A stretch of 34,628 nucleotides of DNA from Actinomycetota bacterium. Lineage in GTDB: Bacteria > Actinomycetota > Acidimicrobiia > IMCC26256 > PALSA-555. This document shows, in pieces, positions 10,081-19,763 of this stretch (its first letter is position 1; each line of letters opens with the position of its first letter). The notes below the pieces were generated by a model. That model was given only the letters and a program-made list of their open reading frames with translations. It ran no database searches and was not told the DNA's origin. The stretch spans positions 1-34,628 of the forward strand of contig VGBI01000018.1 of assembly GCA_016870595.1 (NCBI GenBank). Direction: 5' to 3'. The position numbers and the translations under genes are program-made.

Positions 10081-11589
10081 TCAGCCGGCTGCGGCGAGGT
10101 CGCGCAGGGCCGCCCGGTCGGGCTTGCCCGCCGCGAGCAGCGGGAAGGCGTCGACCACCACGACCCGCTCGGGGGTCTTGAACCGGGCCACGCCCCGGGC
10201 CTCGAACCAGGCCCGGCCCGCCTCGACGTCGAACGACGGCGGTGCGAGCACGAACGCGCACACGCGCTCCCCGAGCCGGTCGTCGGGGTAGCCCACCGCC
10301 ACGGCCTGGCGGACGTCGGGGTGGGCCTCGAGCACGGACTCGACCTCGGCGGCCGAGATGTTCTCGCCGGCCCGGATGATGACGTCCTTGATCCGACCGA
10401 CGATGGTGCACCAGCCGTCGTCGGACAGGGTCGCGAGGTCGCCGGTGCGGAACCAGCCCCGGGTGACCGCGGCCCGGGTCTGCTCGGCGTCGACGTACCC
10501 GCTGAACAGCTCGGGGCCCTGCACCCACAGCTCGCCCCGCGCGCCGGCGGGGAGCGGGCGGCCGGTCGCGGGATCGACGACGCGCAGGTCCACCGCCCCG
10601 ATCGCGCGCCCGTCGGTCTCGGCGGCGCGGCGGCGGGAGTCGCGGGGGCCGCTGGTGGCGATGGTCGGCGCCTCGGTGGAGCCGTAGGTCCGCTTCACCC
10701 GGCACCCGAGGGCGGCGCTGGCCTCCTCGACGAACGCCGCGCTGACGCCCCCGCCCCCACTCGACACCAGGCGCAGGGACTCGACCTTCGCAGGAGAGAA
10801 CGCGGGGTCGTGCATGAGCCCGACGAAGAAGGTGGTCGGGCCGATCATGAAGGTGATGTGCTCGCGCGCGATGGTGTCGAGGGCGCGACCGGCGTCCCAG
10901 CGCTCGACCATATGGGTGGCGAACGCCCCGGCCCCGGGGACGAGCACGCCGTTGAGCAGGCCACTCACGTGGGCGAGCGGGGCGGGCATCAAGATGGCGT
11001 CGCGGGGGCGCAGCCCGTGGGTGTGCACCATCATCCGGGCCTTGTAGGCGAGGCTGCGCTGGGTGTGCAGGGCCGCCTTGGGGCCGCCGGTCGACCCCGA
11101 CGTGAACACCACGGCGGCGAGGTCGGCGGGCCGGGCTGCGCCGGGGGCGACCGGGTCACCTCCGAGCAGCGTGTCGAAGCGGGGTCCCCGGACCTCGGTC
11201 CGGTCGAGCCAGACCTTGGGGGAGATGGCGGCGAGCATCCGCTCGACGTCGGCGTCGCCGGCGAGGTGGTGGACCGGGGCCGACACTGCGCCGAGGCGCC
11301 ACGCGGCCCGGTACAGGACGTAGACCTCCCACCAGTTGGGGGCCTCCCAGGCGACCACGTCGCCCCGGCGCACCCCGGCGGCCCGCAGTCCGCCGGCCAC
11401 GCGGGCGACCGCAGCCTCGAGGCCCGGGCCGTCGAGGCGTACGTCGACGGAGTCGTCGACCACGAGCGCGTGGCGGGCCCGCCGCCCCGCCTCGGTGAGC
11501 ACGGCGTCGAGCGACGGCAGGTCCCACGCCCCGCCGGGCGCGCGGTACTCCTGGGCGCGCGGGTGACGGTAGGTGGGGCGGAGGGGCAC
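10081..11589 (-). CDS. AMP-dependent acyl-CoA synthetase/ligase
   Basis: 502 aa; AAVVFTSGSTGGPKAALHTQRSL...RTYGSTEAPTIATSGPRDSRRRAAETDGRAIG...GWFRTGDLATLSDDGWCTIVGRIKDVIIRAGENISAAEVESVL...FKTPERVVVVDAFPLLAAGKPDR. Confidence 0.93.
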   Translation of the reverse strand: MPLRPTYRHPRAQEYRAPGGAWDLPSLDAVLTEAGRRARHALVVDDSVDVRLDGPGLEAAVARVAGGLRAAGVRRGDVVAWEAPNWWEVYVLYRAAWRLGAVSAPVHHLAGDADVERMLAAISPKVWLDRTEVRGPRFDTLLGGDPVAPGAARPADLAAVVFTSGSTGGPKAALHTQRSLAYKARMMVHTHGLRPRDAILMPAPLAHVSGLLNGVLVPGAGAFATHMVERWDAGRALDTIAREHITFMIGPTTFFVGLMHDPAFSPAKVESLRLVSSGGGGVSAAFVEEASAALGCRVKRTYGSTEAPTIATSGPRDSRRRAAETDGRAIGAVDLRVVDPATGRPLPAGARGELWVQGPELFSGYVDAEQTRAAVTRGWFRTGDLATLSDDGWCTIVGRIKDVIIRAGENISAAEVESVLEAHPDVRQAVAVGYPDDRLGERVCAFVLAPPSFDVEAGRAWFEARGVARFKTPERVVVVDAFPLLAAGKPDRAALRDLAAAG

Positions 11590-11608
11590 GGGTGGTGCGC
11601 GGGTGGGG

Positions 11609-12829
11609 TCAGGCCGGACGGCCGCGCCAGGCGTGCCCCGACGGGACGGCCCCGCGCAGGACCTGCGACCCGATGAAGTTGCGCTGGATCTCGACCGTCC
11701 CCGCCCCGATGCACAGGCCCCGGATGTCGCGGTACACCCGCTCCACCGGGTATTCGCGGCTGAAGCCGTAGCCGCCGAGCAGCTGGATGGCCTCGTCGCA
11801 CACGAACTTCGCGGCGAGGTTGGCCGCCGACTTCGCCATGGCCGTCTCGAGCGCCGGCGGGGTGCCGTGCGGTCCGGCGAGGTGCACGGCCCGCTTGAGC
11901 AGCATGCGCGCGCCCTCGAGCTGCGTGGTCATGTCGGCGATCTTCCACTGCAGGCCCTGGAGGTCGGCGAGGGGCCGACCGCCCACGATCCGCTCGTTCA
12001 TGTACTGCACGGCGTACTCGAGCGCGCCCTGGGCCGCCCCGATGCACATGGCCGCGTTGCCGCAGCGCTCGTGGTTGATGTGGCCGATCAGCGTCTTGAA
12101 CGAATCGCCGTTGCCGGGGTCGCCGGCGAGGAGGACGTCCTCGGGGCCGATGTACACGTCGTCGAAGGCGAGCTCGGCTTCGCTCGTGCCCCGCAGCCCC
12201 ATCTTCACGTGGGTCCCGGCCACGGTCACCCCCGGGTCCTGGAGGTCCACCATCACGGCGCCGATGCCCTTGGCGCCCTCGCTGCCGGGGAAGCGGCACC
12301 ACACCAGGCACGCGCCCGCCTTGTGCCCGCCGGTGACGTAGTTCTTGTAGGCGTTGAGCCGGAAGCCGTCGCCGTCGGGGGTGAGGCGGGCCCGCATGTA
12401 GTTGACCGCCGAGCCGGCCTCGCTCTCGCTGATCCCGATGCAGAACAGCGCCTCGCCGCTGGCCGCCATCGGCAGCCACTTCTCCTTCATGGCGTCGCTG
12501 CCGAGGTGCTCGATCGCCCGGGGCGGCCCGTTGAAGATCAGCTGGGCCAGGATCGCCGACGACACGCAGGCCCGCCCGAGCTCCTCGAGCACGATGGCGG
12601 CCTCGATGTCGCCCATGCCCATCCCGCCGTACTTCTCGCCGATCGTGATCCCGAACAGGTCGGCGGCGCGGATGGCGTCCCACGAGGCCTGGGGGAACTC
12701 CTCGGTCTCGTCCCAGTGGCGGGCCATCGGGGCGAGGGAGCGGTCGGCGACGTCGCGGGCGAGGGCCCGCAGCGCCTGCTGGTCCTCGTCTTCGGCGAAC
12801 GGGTCGAGGGGTCGATCGAAGGCAGTCAC
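11609..12829 (-). CDS. Acyl-CoA dehydrogenase
   Basis: GTG start at 12829, 7 nt downstream of TACGCT; CIGISESEAGSAVNYMRARL...LLGGYGFSREYPVERVYRDIRGLCIGAGTVEIQRNFIGSQVL. Confidence 0.95.
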   Translation of the reverse strand: MTAFDRPLDPFAEDEDQQALRALARDVADRSLAPMARHWDETEEFPQASWDAIRAADLFGITIGEKYGGMGMGDIEAAIVLEELGRACVSSAILAQLIFNGPPRAIEHLGSDAMKEKWLPMAASGEALFCIGISESEAGSAVNYMRARLTPDGDGFRLNAYKNYVTGGHKAGACLVWCRFPGSEGAKGIGAVMVDLQDPGVTVAGTHVKMGLRGTSEAELAFDDVYIGPEDVLLAGDPGNGDSFKTLIGHINHERCGNAAMCIGAAQGALEYAVQYMNERIVGGRPLADLQGLQWKIADMTTQLEGARMLLKRAVHLAGPHGTPPALETAMAKSAANLAAKFVCDEAIQLLGGYGFSREYPVERVYRDIRGLCIGAGTVEIQRNFIGSQVLRGAVPSGHAWRGRPA

Positions 12830-12864
12830 GCCTGGAAGCGTAGCGAGCGGGAGGGGGTTGCTGA

Positions 12865-14835
12865 TCAGCCGAAGACCCGGGGGTTCCCGCGGTCGGCCAG
12901 GGCGGTGGCCCGCAGCGCGCGCATCCCGTCGGGGCCGAGGCGCGCACGCACGGTGCGCCCGTAGTCGCGCAGGTCGAAGAACGCAAGGGTGCCGTCGGGG
13001 CTCGTGAACCCGGGGTCGCCGGTGGTGCGCCGGATCTCGTCCTCGCGGACTCGGTCCTCGTACCCGCGCCGGTCGAGCACGAGGCCGCGGAAGCCCAGGG
13101 CCACCGCCCGCTCGAGCATCTCGGTGGTGTCGCCCTGGGTGGCCCCGGCGGCCCAGTCGGCCTCGGTGCCCACGACCCCGCCCCAGCTCCAGCGCAGGCC
13201 GTCGGTCTGGAGGTAGCCCCGGGCCGAGTCGTATGGGCCGATGCCGAAGATCGTGCCCGACTCGGGGAAGAACATGTACGGCACGTTCAGGACGGCCGAG
13301 CCGGGGGGCAGGGTGCGCTCGACCCGTCCGAAGAAGGTGCGGTCGGACGTGAAGACCGTCTCGGTCTCGTCGTAGCGGGGCACCATCCGCGGCGAGAACT
13401 GGTCGAGCACCGCCAGCCCGATGAGCAGCCCGCACGCGACGACCGTGGCCGGGGTGCGCCACCACCGGTCGGGGAGCCGACGCCGCAGCCAGTCGATGCC
13501 GAAGCCGACCGTGACGAGGGCGAAGAAGCCGATGAAGACCGAGATCCGGTTCCACGACCGGATCTCCTTGATCCCGAGCCCCGAGATGATCAGCGAGATC
13601 CCGCTGATCGCCGCGATCACGATCCCGCCGACCGTCGCGATCCCGAACACCCGCACGACCCCTCCGGGGGTGAGCGGCGGGTCCCACCCCGGTCCGGCCG
13701 AGGGGGGGACCTCGATTGCGACGGTACGACGACGGGTGCCGGCCAGCAGCACCACGAGGATCGCGACGAACCCGACGGCGCCCAGCGCCCCGAGCTGCTG
13801 GCCCCGCTCGGCCGGGATGATGGAGAACCGGGTGCTGTCGGCCTCGATCTCGGCGAGGGCACCGATGCGGTGTCCCTCCACCGGCAGCACCAGCTGCGAG
13901 ATCTTGAGTCCGTTGACCTCGGTCTCGCTCGGGCCCCGCTGCACGAGGTCCTCGTTGCGGCCGTTGTCGGCCCAGTAGACGAAGGTCGGGACGAGGTTCA
14001 CCGCCGCCGCGCCGAGGATCACGGCGACCACCAACGCCCCCGACGCCAGCACCCGGAGGTTGCGGCGGGCCGCGACGTCGACCAGCACCACGATCACGAC
14101 GAGGGTCAGGGTCAGCGCGGCGTAGTACGAGCCGGTCGACGCAAGGCCGATGCCGGCGAGCAGCCACAGCAGCGACGATCTTGTCCGCCAGGCGATCCGC
14201 CAGCCCCGGGGGGTGTCGGCGTCGGCGGTGAACGGGGGTCGGGGTGACACGACCTGCGCGAGCAGGAGCGCGGCGACCGGCACCATCCAGTACGCGGACA
14301 GCAGGAGATGGGCGGTGCCCCGGGCGAAGTGGTACGGGAGGAACGCGTAGACGACCGCCACGACCATGCCCGCGATCCGGGAGCAGCCGAGGCGCCGGGC
14401 GACCAGGTAGGCCGAGACCGCGACCCCGGCGAAGGTCAGGAGGTAGAAGAGGTTCACCGTGGTGAAGGCGTTGCCGGTGATCCAGCCGACCACCTGCAGC
14501 ACGACCAGGTTGAGGTGGTCGAGGCCCTGGGGGAACTCGTGGAGGGCCTGTCCGAACGGATGGCCCAGGCTCGGGTTGTTCAGGAACCACCCGTGGTCGA
14601 TCGCCCCCTTCACGATCATCGGGTAGAAGGGCGCGTCCGGGGCGTAGGAGAACGGCGACCGGTCGGGCTCGAGGTACACGAGCGGGACCGACAGGTCGCC
14701 GGCCCACAGCTGGAGGCAGACCACGGCGAGACCGACGGCCGCGCCTGCGACCACGACGGCGTCGAGCACCAGCCGGCGGGGCCGCGTCGCTGCGGTCGTC
14801 GGGGGCGGCGCCCCGGGCGGGCGGTCGACGGCCAC
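12865..14835 (-). CDS. Multispanning membrane protein (GT-C glycosyltransferase/YfhO-like)
   Basis: 656 aa with many hydrophobic helices; ...YAPDAPFYPMIVKGAIDHGWFLNNPSLGHPFGQALHEFPQGLDHLNLVVLQVVGWITGNAFTTVNLFYLLTFAGVAVSAYLVARRLG... Confidence 0.7.
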   Translation of the reverse strand: MAVDRPPGAPPPTTAATRPRRLVLDAVVVAGAAVGLAVVCLQLWAGDLSVPLVYLEPDRSPFSYAPDAPFYPMIVKGAIDHGWFLNNPSLGHPFGQALHEFPQGLDHLNLVVLQVVGWITGNAFTTVNLFYLLTFAGVAVSAYLVARRLGCSRIAGMVVAVVYAFLPYHFARGTAHLLLSAYWMVPVAALLLAQVVSPRPPFTADADTPRGWRIAWRTRSSLLWLLAGIGLASTGSYYAALTLTLVVIVVLVDVAARRNLRVLASGALVVAVILGAAAVNLVPTFVYWADNGRNEDLVQRGPSETEVNGLKISQLVLPVEGHRIGALAEIEADSTRFSIIPAERGQQLGALGAVGFVAILVVLLAGTRRRTVAIEVPPSAGPGWDPPLTPGGVVRVFGIATVGGIVIAAISGISLIISGLGIKEIRSWNRISVFIGFFALVTVGFGIDWLRRRLPDRWWRTPATVVACGLLIGLAVLDQFSPRMVPRYDETETVFTSDRTFFGRVERTLPPGSAVLNVPYMFFPESGTIFGIGPYDSARGYLQTDGLRWSWGGVVGTEADWAAGATQGDTTEMLERAVALGFRGLVLDRRGYEDRVREDEIRRTTGDPGFTSPDGTLAFFDLRDYGRTVRARLGPDGMRALRATALADRGNPRVFG

Positions 14836-14918
14836 GACGGCGCAGGCTATCGCCCGACGCCGTGGCTAGCCTGCCACCCGACGGCGCACCCACGCGCCGG
14901 GTGAACGAGGGGGGGACC

Positions 14919-16127
14919 GTGGCCACAGCCGCCGACGGCGCGCCGGCGCCGAGGATCGACTACCAGATCGACTTCTTCACCGGGCAGCCCTATCCCGTCT
15001 GGGCGGGCCTGCGGCAGTCCGCGTGCCCCGTCGCCGAGGTCGACGGCCAGACCATGGGCGTGTTCGGCCGTCCGTCGTTCCTCGTGACCCGGTGGGAGGA
15101 CATCGAGGGCATCCTGCGCGACGGCGAGACCTTCTCGTCCTCGATCAACGCCGAGCACATCGGGCAGTTCATGGGCGAGCTCATGCTGGCGATGGACGGC
15201 AAGGAGCACCGCGCCTACCGCAACCTGGTGGCCCACGCCTTCCGGGCGTCGCAGCTCGAGCAGTGGGACGACACGCTGGTCCGGCCCACCATCGACCGGC
15301 TCATCGACGCGATCGCGCCGCTCGGCAAGGCCGACCTCGTCGCCTCGGTCACCTCGCAGTACCCCGTGCAGGTGATCTGCGGGATCGTCGGCGTGCCCAT
15401 CGACGACGCGGTCCAGTTCCAGCGTTGGGCGGAGCAGATCAACACCGGCCCGCTCGACCCGCCCGCCGGGATGGCCGCGTCCCAGGCCATGCGCGACTAC
15501 CTTGCGCCGCTGGTCGCGGCCCGTCGGGCCGAGCCCACCGGCGACTTCCTCTCCGACCTCGTCCACGCCGAGGTCGACGGCGAGCGCCTCACCGACGAGA
15601 AGCTCTACGGCTTCCTGCGCCTCCTGCTCCCGGCCGGGGCCGAGACCACGTTCCGGGCGATGGGCAACGCGCTCACGGCGTTGCTGACCGTCCCCGGGCT
15701 CATGGAGCGGGTGCAGGCCGATCGTGACCTGCTGCCCGCAGTGGTGGAGGAGACGCTGCGCTGGGAGACCTCGGTGACCCAGGTCAGCCGGGTCGCCACC
15801 CGCGACACCGAGATCGCGGGATGCCCGATCCCCGCCGGCGCGGTGCTCAACGTGCTCACCGGCTCGGCCAACCACGACGAGGCCCGCTACCCGGACCCCG
15901 AGACCTTCGATCCCGCCCGGCCGGCGCAGAACCACATGACCTTCGGCACCGGTCAGCACCAGTGCCTCGGGATGCACCTCGCCCGGATGGAGCTGCGGGT
16001 CGGGCTCGGCGTGATCCTCGACCGGCTGCCCGGTCTGCGCCTCGACCCCGACGCGCCGCCGCCGGTCATCGAGGGACTCGCGTTCCGCGGCCCGAGCGCG
16101 TTGCACGTCCGCTTCGACCCGTCCTAG
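14919..16127 (+). CDS. Cytochrome P450
   Basis: LLLPAGAETTFRAMGN I-helix motif, ETLRWE, heme loop FGTGQHQCLGMHLARME; GTG at 14919 with a purine-rich upstream region (GTG 14901 or 14862 are alternatives). Confidence 0.95.
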   Translation: MATAADGAPAPRIDYQIDFFTGQPYPVWAGLRQSACPVAEVDGQTMGVFGRPSFLVTRWEDIEGILRDGETFSSSINAEHIGQFMGELMLAMDGKEHRAYRNLVAHAFRASQLEQWDDTLVRPTIDRLIDAIAPLGKADLVASVTSQYPVQVICGIVGVPIDDAVQFQRWAEQINTGPLDPPAGMAASQAMRDYLAPLVAARRAEPTGDFLSDLVHAEVDGERLTDEKLYGFLRLLLPAGAETTFRAMGNALTALLTVPGLMERVQADRDLLPAVVEETLRWETSVTQVSRVATRDTEIAGCPIPAGAVLNVLTGSANHDEARYPDPETFDPARPAQNHMTFGTGQHQCLGMHLARMELRVGLGVILDRLPGLRLDPDAPPPVIEGLAFRGPSALHVRFDPS

Positions 16128-16175
16128 GGGTTGCGTCCGGGGACGCGACACCGAGGGGCTGGCTCCCGGGGCGGC

Positions 16176-16643
16176 TCAGAGCAGCTTCTCGAAGCACCGC
16201 AGCGACGGCGAGTCGCGGTGTGCGCCGAACGGCGCGATGGGCAGGTAGCCCTCGGCTTCGTACAGCGCGACGGCCTCGGGTTGCATCGTCCCGGTTTCGA
16301 GGACGAGGCGGCGGTAGCCCATCGCCCGGGCGCGGACCTCGAGCGCCCGCAGCACGGTACGCGAGTGGCCGTTGCCCCGGTGCTCGGGGACCACGTACAT
16401 GCGTTTCACCTCACCCGTGGTGTCGTCGTGGCGACGGACCCCACCGCAGGCGACCGCGGTGCCGTCGACGACCCCCACCAGGAAGACGCCCGCAGGGGGT
16501 ACGAGGTGCGCGGGGTCGAGGTCGTCGGAGAACTCGACGCCCTCGGGGACGCCGTAGCGCCGCATCAGCTCGCGCCACTGCGCGGCCACCAGCGGTGCGC
16601 CGGTGGGGGAGACCACCGACTCCTCGACCAGGTCGAGCCGCAC
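16176..16643 (-). CDS. GNAT family N-acetyltransferase
   Basis: VACGGVRRHDDTTGEVKRMYVVPEHRGNGHSRTVLRALEVRARAMGYRRLVLETGTMQPEAVALYEAEGYLPI. Confidence 0.92.
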   Translation of the reverse strand: MRLDLVEESVVSPTGAPLVAAQWRELMRRYGVPEGVEFSDDLDPAHLVPPAGVFLVGVVDGTAVACGGVRRHDDTTGEVKRMYVVPEHRGNGHSRTVLRALEVRARAMGYRRLVLETGTMQPEAVALYEAEGYLPIAPFGAHRDSPSLRCFEKLL

Positions 16644-16645
16644 CC

Positions 16646-17362
16646 TCAACCCATGAACGCGCGCCACTGCTCGAGGCTCGTGACGCGGAACACGTAGTTC
16701 TGGCGGCGGGTCTCGCCCATCGACGCGTGCGCCTCGTGGGAGTAGAAGTGCCCCGGATACAGGATCGTGTCGTCGGGGACGGTGGCGAGACGCTGGGTCA
16801 GGCTCTCGTACATCGCGTCGGGATCCGCCCCGGCGAGGTCGGTGCGCCCGCACCCGTCGAGGAAGAGCGTGTCGCCCGACACGAGACGCCCGTCGACGAA
16901 GAAGCACTGGCTGCCCGGGGTGTGGCCCGGCGTGTGCATGAGCGTGATCGGGATGTCGCCGACCATCACGACGTCGCCCCCGGCGTGGCCCACGAGGTCG
17001 GAGTCCGACACGCCGGTGGCCCGCTTCACCCACTCGGCTTCGGGAGCCTGGATGTGCACCCGGGCGTCGACGTCGGTGCGCCCGACCAGCTCGCGGATCC
17101 CGGCGATCGGGTGGCCCATGAGGTCGCCGCCGAGGTGATCGGGGTGCCAGTGCGTGCCGAGCACTCCCACGAGGCGCAGGCCGTCGGTGGCGAGGATCTC
17201 GACGAGCTCGTCGACCCCGTACGCCGGGTCGACGACCATGGCTTCGCCCTTCTCCCGGTCGCCGATCAGGTAGGTGAAGTTCACCATCTGGCGGGCGACG
17301 GCGTCGTCGCGTGCGAAGTCCCGGCCCGAGAGCAGCTGGCGGAAGTACAGGCGGTCGGCCAT
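16646..17362 (-). CDS. MBL-fold metallohydrolase (glyoxalase II/persulfide dioxygenase-like)
   Basis: GTHWHPDHLGGD motif, HTPGHTPGSQCFFVDGRLVSGDTLFLDGCGRTDL, ILYPGHFYS. Confidence 0.92.
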   Translation of the reverse strand: MADRLYFRQLLSGRDFARDDAVARQMVNFTYLIGDREKGEAMVVDPAYGVDELVEILATDGLRLVGVLGTHWHPDHLGGDLMGHPIAGIRELVGRTDVDARVHIQAPEAEWVKRATGVSDSDLVGHAGGDVVMVGDIPITLMHTPGHTPGSQCFFVDGRLVSGDTLFLDGCGRTDLAGADPDAMYESLTQRLATVPDDTILYPGHFYSHEAHASMGETRRQNYVFRVTSLEQWRAFMG

Positions 17363-17414
17363 CGCCGACGACGCTACCGGACCGCCCCCGGCCCGGCTGC
17401 GTCGGGTGGTGGGC

Positions 17415-18386
17415 TCAGCGCGGCGCGAGGAAGCGGTCACGCAGGGCCGTGACCGTCTCGGCGTCGAGGCCGAGTCCACGGTCGAGGTAGCGCGCGACGG
17501 TGCCGTAGCGGCCGATGATCGCCTCGAACGCCGTGTCGACCGGGGCCCGGGTGACCGGGCGGGCGGGCGCCGCGCCGCCGGGCGGGGGGCGGTTGGTCAG
17601 GAGGTGGTCGGCGACGACGGTCTCGCGCGCGACGCCGACCGTCGCGAGGAGCAGCGTCGTGGGCCAGCCCCGGCGGTCACCCGCGGCGTCGCAGTGCACC
17701 CACTCCGGGCCGGACCCACGCGCGAGCCGGCGGAGCCACCGCGCGTCCCGGGTGCGTGCGGCGCGGGTCGTGACCGCGCCCGGCGCGCGGGGCGCGGCAC
17801 GGTCCGTGCGACCCGGTGCGGGGCAGTCGTCCGGGAGGCCGAGCGACGCGAGGCGACGCCGGTCGGCGGCGGTGACGGCGGTGAGCCCGCCGGTGCGGAA
17901 CAGCGTGCCCCACCGGATGCGCCGACCGTCGACGGTGCTGTACCCGCCGAGGTCACGGGTGCCGGGGGCGCCCTCGAGGCCGAGGTAGCGGTCGCCGACC
18001 ACGGGGCCACGGTCCTCACCGGCGGCCACGACCTCGAAGTAGCGCCGGTCCCCGGCGCCGGTGCCGGGGACCGTCACCTCGCTCCCGGTGCCGACCTCGG
18101 CGACCGGCGCGGTCCGGTCGATGCGGTCGGCGGTGGGTCCGGTGAGGATCCGCACCGGTGGCGCAGCCGTCTCCCACGACACGGTGCACCCGGTGGGTGC
18201 GCAGGCGACCCGGGCGCCGATCACCGGCGGTGACACCGACTGCAGCGCGGTGGGCGGTGGGCGCAGGGCCGGGGGGACCGGAGTCGGGCGGGGCGGTGGG
18301 CGCAGGGCCCCGTCGCCCTCGGGCGCGGGTCCCGGGGCGAGCGCAACGACGAGGAGCCCGACCGCGCCGACGATCAGCGCGATCAT
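17415..18386 (-). CDS. Tyrosine phosphatase-like protein with N-terminal TM/Pro-rich linker and FN3-like region
   Basis: MIALIVGAVGLLVVALAPGPAP...; GTRDLGGYSTVDGRRIRWGTLFRTGGLTAVTAADRRRLASLGLP; CX5R loop HCDAAGDRRG. Start could extend to a TTG about 33 nt upstream. Confidence 0.7.
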   Translation of the reverse strand: MIALIVGAVGLLVVALAPGPAPEGDGALRPPPRPTPVPPALRPPPTALQSVSPPVIGARVACAPTGCTVSWETAAPPVRILTGPTADRIDRTAPVAEVGTGSEVTVPGTGAGDRRYFEVVAAGEDRGPVVGDRYLGLEGAPGTRDLGGYSTVDGRRIRWGTLFRTGGLTAVTAADRRRLASLGLPDDCPAPGRTDRAAPRAPGAVTTRAARTRDARWLRRLARGSGPEWVHCDAAGDRRGWPTTLLLATVGVARETVVADHLLTNRPPPGGAAPARPVTRAPVDTAFEAIIGRYGTVARYLDRGLGLDAETVTALRDRFLAPR

Positions 18387-18415
18387 GACGGCGTGGGCGG
18401 CGCCGACCGGCCGCC

Positions 18416-19216
18416 TCAATCCGTGCCCGCCGCCATCGCCCCCATGCGGTCGATGAACGCGTCGGGGAACTGGGTCTTGCCCACGACCATGTCGTGCATG
18501 AGGCCCAGGCCACCCGGGAAGTGCGGAGGCACGTAGTACTCGAAGCCGTCGGTCACGATCGCCTCGGCGATCGCGGCGGCGCATTCGGCGGCGGGGACCA
18601 GCGGACCGGCGTAGCCGGCGGGGTCGTTGCCGGGCTGGTCCCAGATCTCGGTCTCGATCGGGCCCGGCAACGCCAGCTTCACCTCGACGCCGGTGCCGTG
18701 GAGATCGATGGCCATCGACTCGCACCACCCGGCCATCGCGAACTTCGACGCGCAGTAGGCCGCCTCGTGGGCGATCCCGATGCGTCCGCCCATGCTCGAC
18801 ACGAACACGACGCAGCCCCGGTCGCGCTCGAGCCACCGGGGGAGCACGGCGAGGGTCATCCGGACCGGCGACATGAAGTTCACCCGCATGGTCTCGTCGA
18901 CGAGGTCGCCGGTCAGGCGCGCGACGGGGACCCGCTTCGGGATCGCGGCGTTGTGGATCATGCAGTCGAGGCCCCCGAACGCGTCCCAGGCCTCCTCGGC
19001 CACGGCGACGGCCCGGTCGAGGTCCCCGAGGTCGGCGGCCCAGAGGCGCGAGTCCGGGGTGTGGCGGCGGCACTCCTCGAGCACCGCCTCGAGCCGGTCG
19101 CGACGCCGGGCGACGATCCCGACCGTCGCCCCGCGTGCCGCGAGCATCGGGGCGAGCGCGGCGCCGATCCCCGACGACGCTCCGGTGAGCAGGATCTTCG
19201 ACCCGGCGATCTCCAT
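18416..19216 (-). CDS. Short-chain dehydrogenase/reductase
   Basis: KILLTGASSGIGAALAPMLAARGATVGIVARR...IHNAA...VFVSSMGGRIGIAHEAAYCASKFAMAG. Confidence 0.93.
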   Translation of the reverse strand: MEIAGSKILLTGASSGIGAALAPMLAARGATVGIVARRRDRLEAVLEECRRHTPDSRLWAADLGDLDRAVAVAEEAWDAFGGLDCMIHNAAIPKRVPVARLTGDLVDETMRVNFMSPVRMTLAVLPRWLERDRGCVVFVSSMGGRIGIAHEAAYCASKFAMAGWCESMAIDLHGTGVEVKLALPGPIETEIWDQPGNDPAGYAGPLVPAAECAAAIAEAIVTDGFEYYVPPHFPGGLGLMHDMVVGKTQFPDAFIDRMGAMAAGTD

Positions 19217-19337
19217 GTCGGTCCCTCCGTCGTGGCGCCGCGGGCGCGAGGCGCCCGTTGACCGACGGGCGCTGGCGACCGTATCACCGGCCCTTCGCGA
19301 TCCCTTCACATTCGGGTGCGATTATCTTCCCATGCAG

Positions 19338-19667
19338 ATGCGACGTGTCGTCACCATCACCGTCCTCACCGGATCCCTCGTCGTCGGCGGGGCGTCGGCC
19401 GCGGTCGCAGCGGAGCGCCCGGCCGGGGAGGGCCGGGCCGCCCGCTGCGCCCGGCTCGCCGAGCGGGTCGGGCAGGTCCCCGACATCCGGGCCCGGATCG
19501 GGTCCCGGATCGACCAGATGGAGCAGCGGATCGCCGACGCGACCCCGGCGGCCCGCCAGGCGGTGGCCGACCGCCTCGAGCCCCGCATCGAGCGCCTGCG
19601 CGGCGTCGACACCCGGATCGCCGACCTGGCCGCCCGGGCCCAGGAGCGCTGCGCCGGCACCACCTGA
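19338..19667 (+). CDS. Small secreted helical protein with signal peptide
   Basis: MRRVVTITVLTGSLVVGGASAAVAAERPAGEGRAARCARLAERVGQVPDIRARIGSRIDQMEQRIADATPAARQAVADRLEPRIERLRGVDTRIADLAARAQERCAGTT; alternative ATG at 19332; TATCTT 9 nt before 19338. Confidence 0.75.
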   Translation: MRRVVTITVLTGSLVVGGASAAVAAERPAGEGRAARCARLAERVGQVPDIRARIGSRIDQMEQRIADATPAARQAVADRLEPRIERLRGVDTRIADLAARAQERCAGTT

Positions 19668-19763
19668 TCCCCCCAGGCTGATCCCCCCGGGTCCCCGTGA
19701 CCCCGCCGGGGCCGTCCGCCGTCGCTCTGGCGGGGGCGGTCCCGGTCGTGCTCCAATCGGCCT

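Noticed and set aside
11609-14926. 1105-aa minus-strand ORF and other very long ORFs (942 aa at 6879-9707 and 29223-32051)
   Set aside because: High-GC codon bias keeps antisense and upstream frames open; real genes (ACAD, membrane protein, P450, ligase) occupy sub-regions and the extra translation is Arg/Ala/Pro/Gly-rich with no domain signal.
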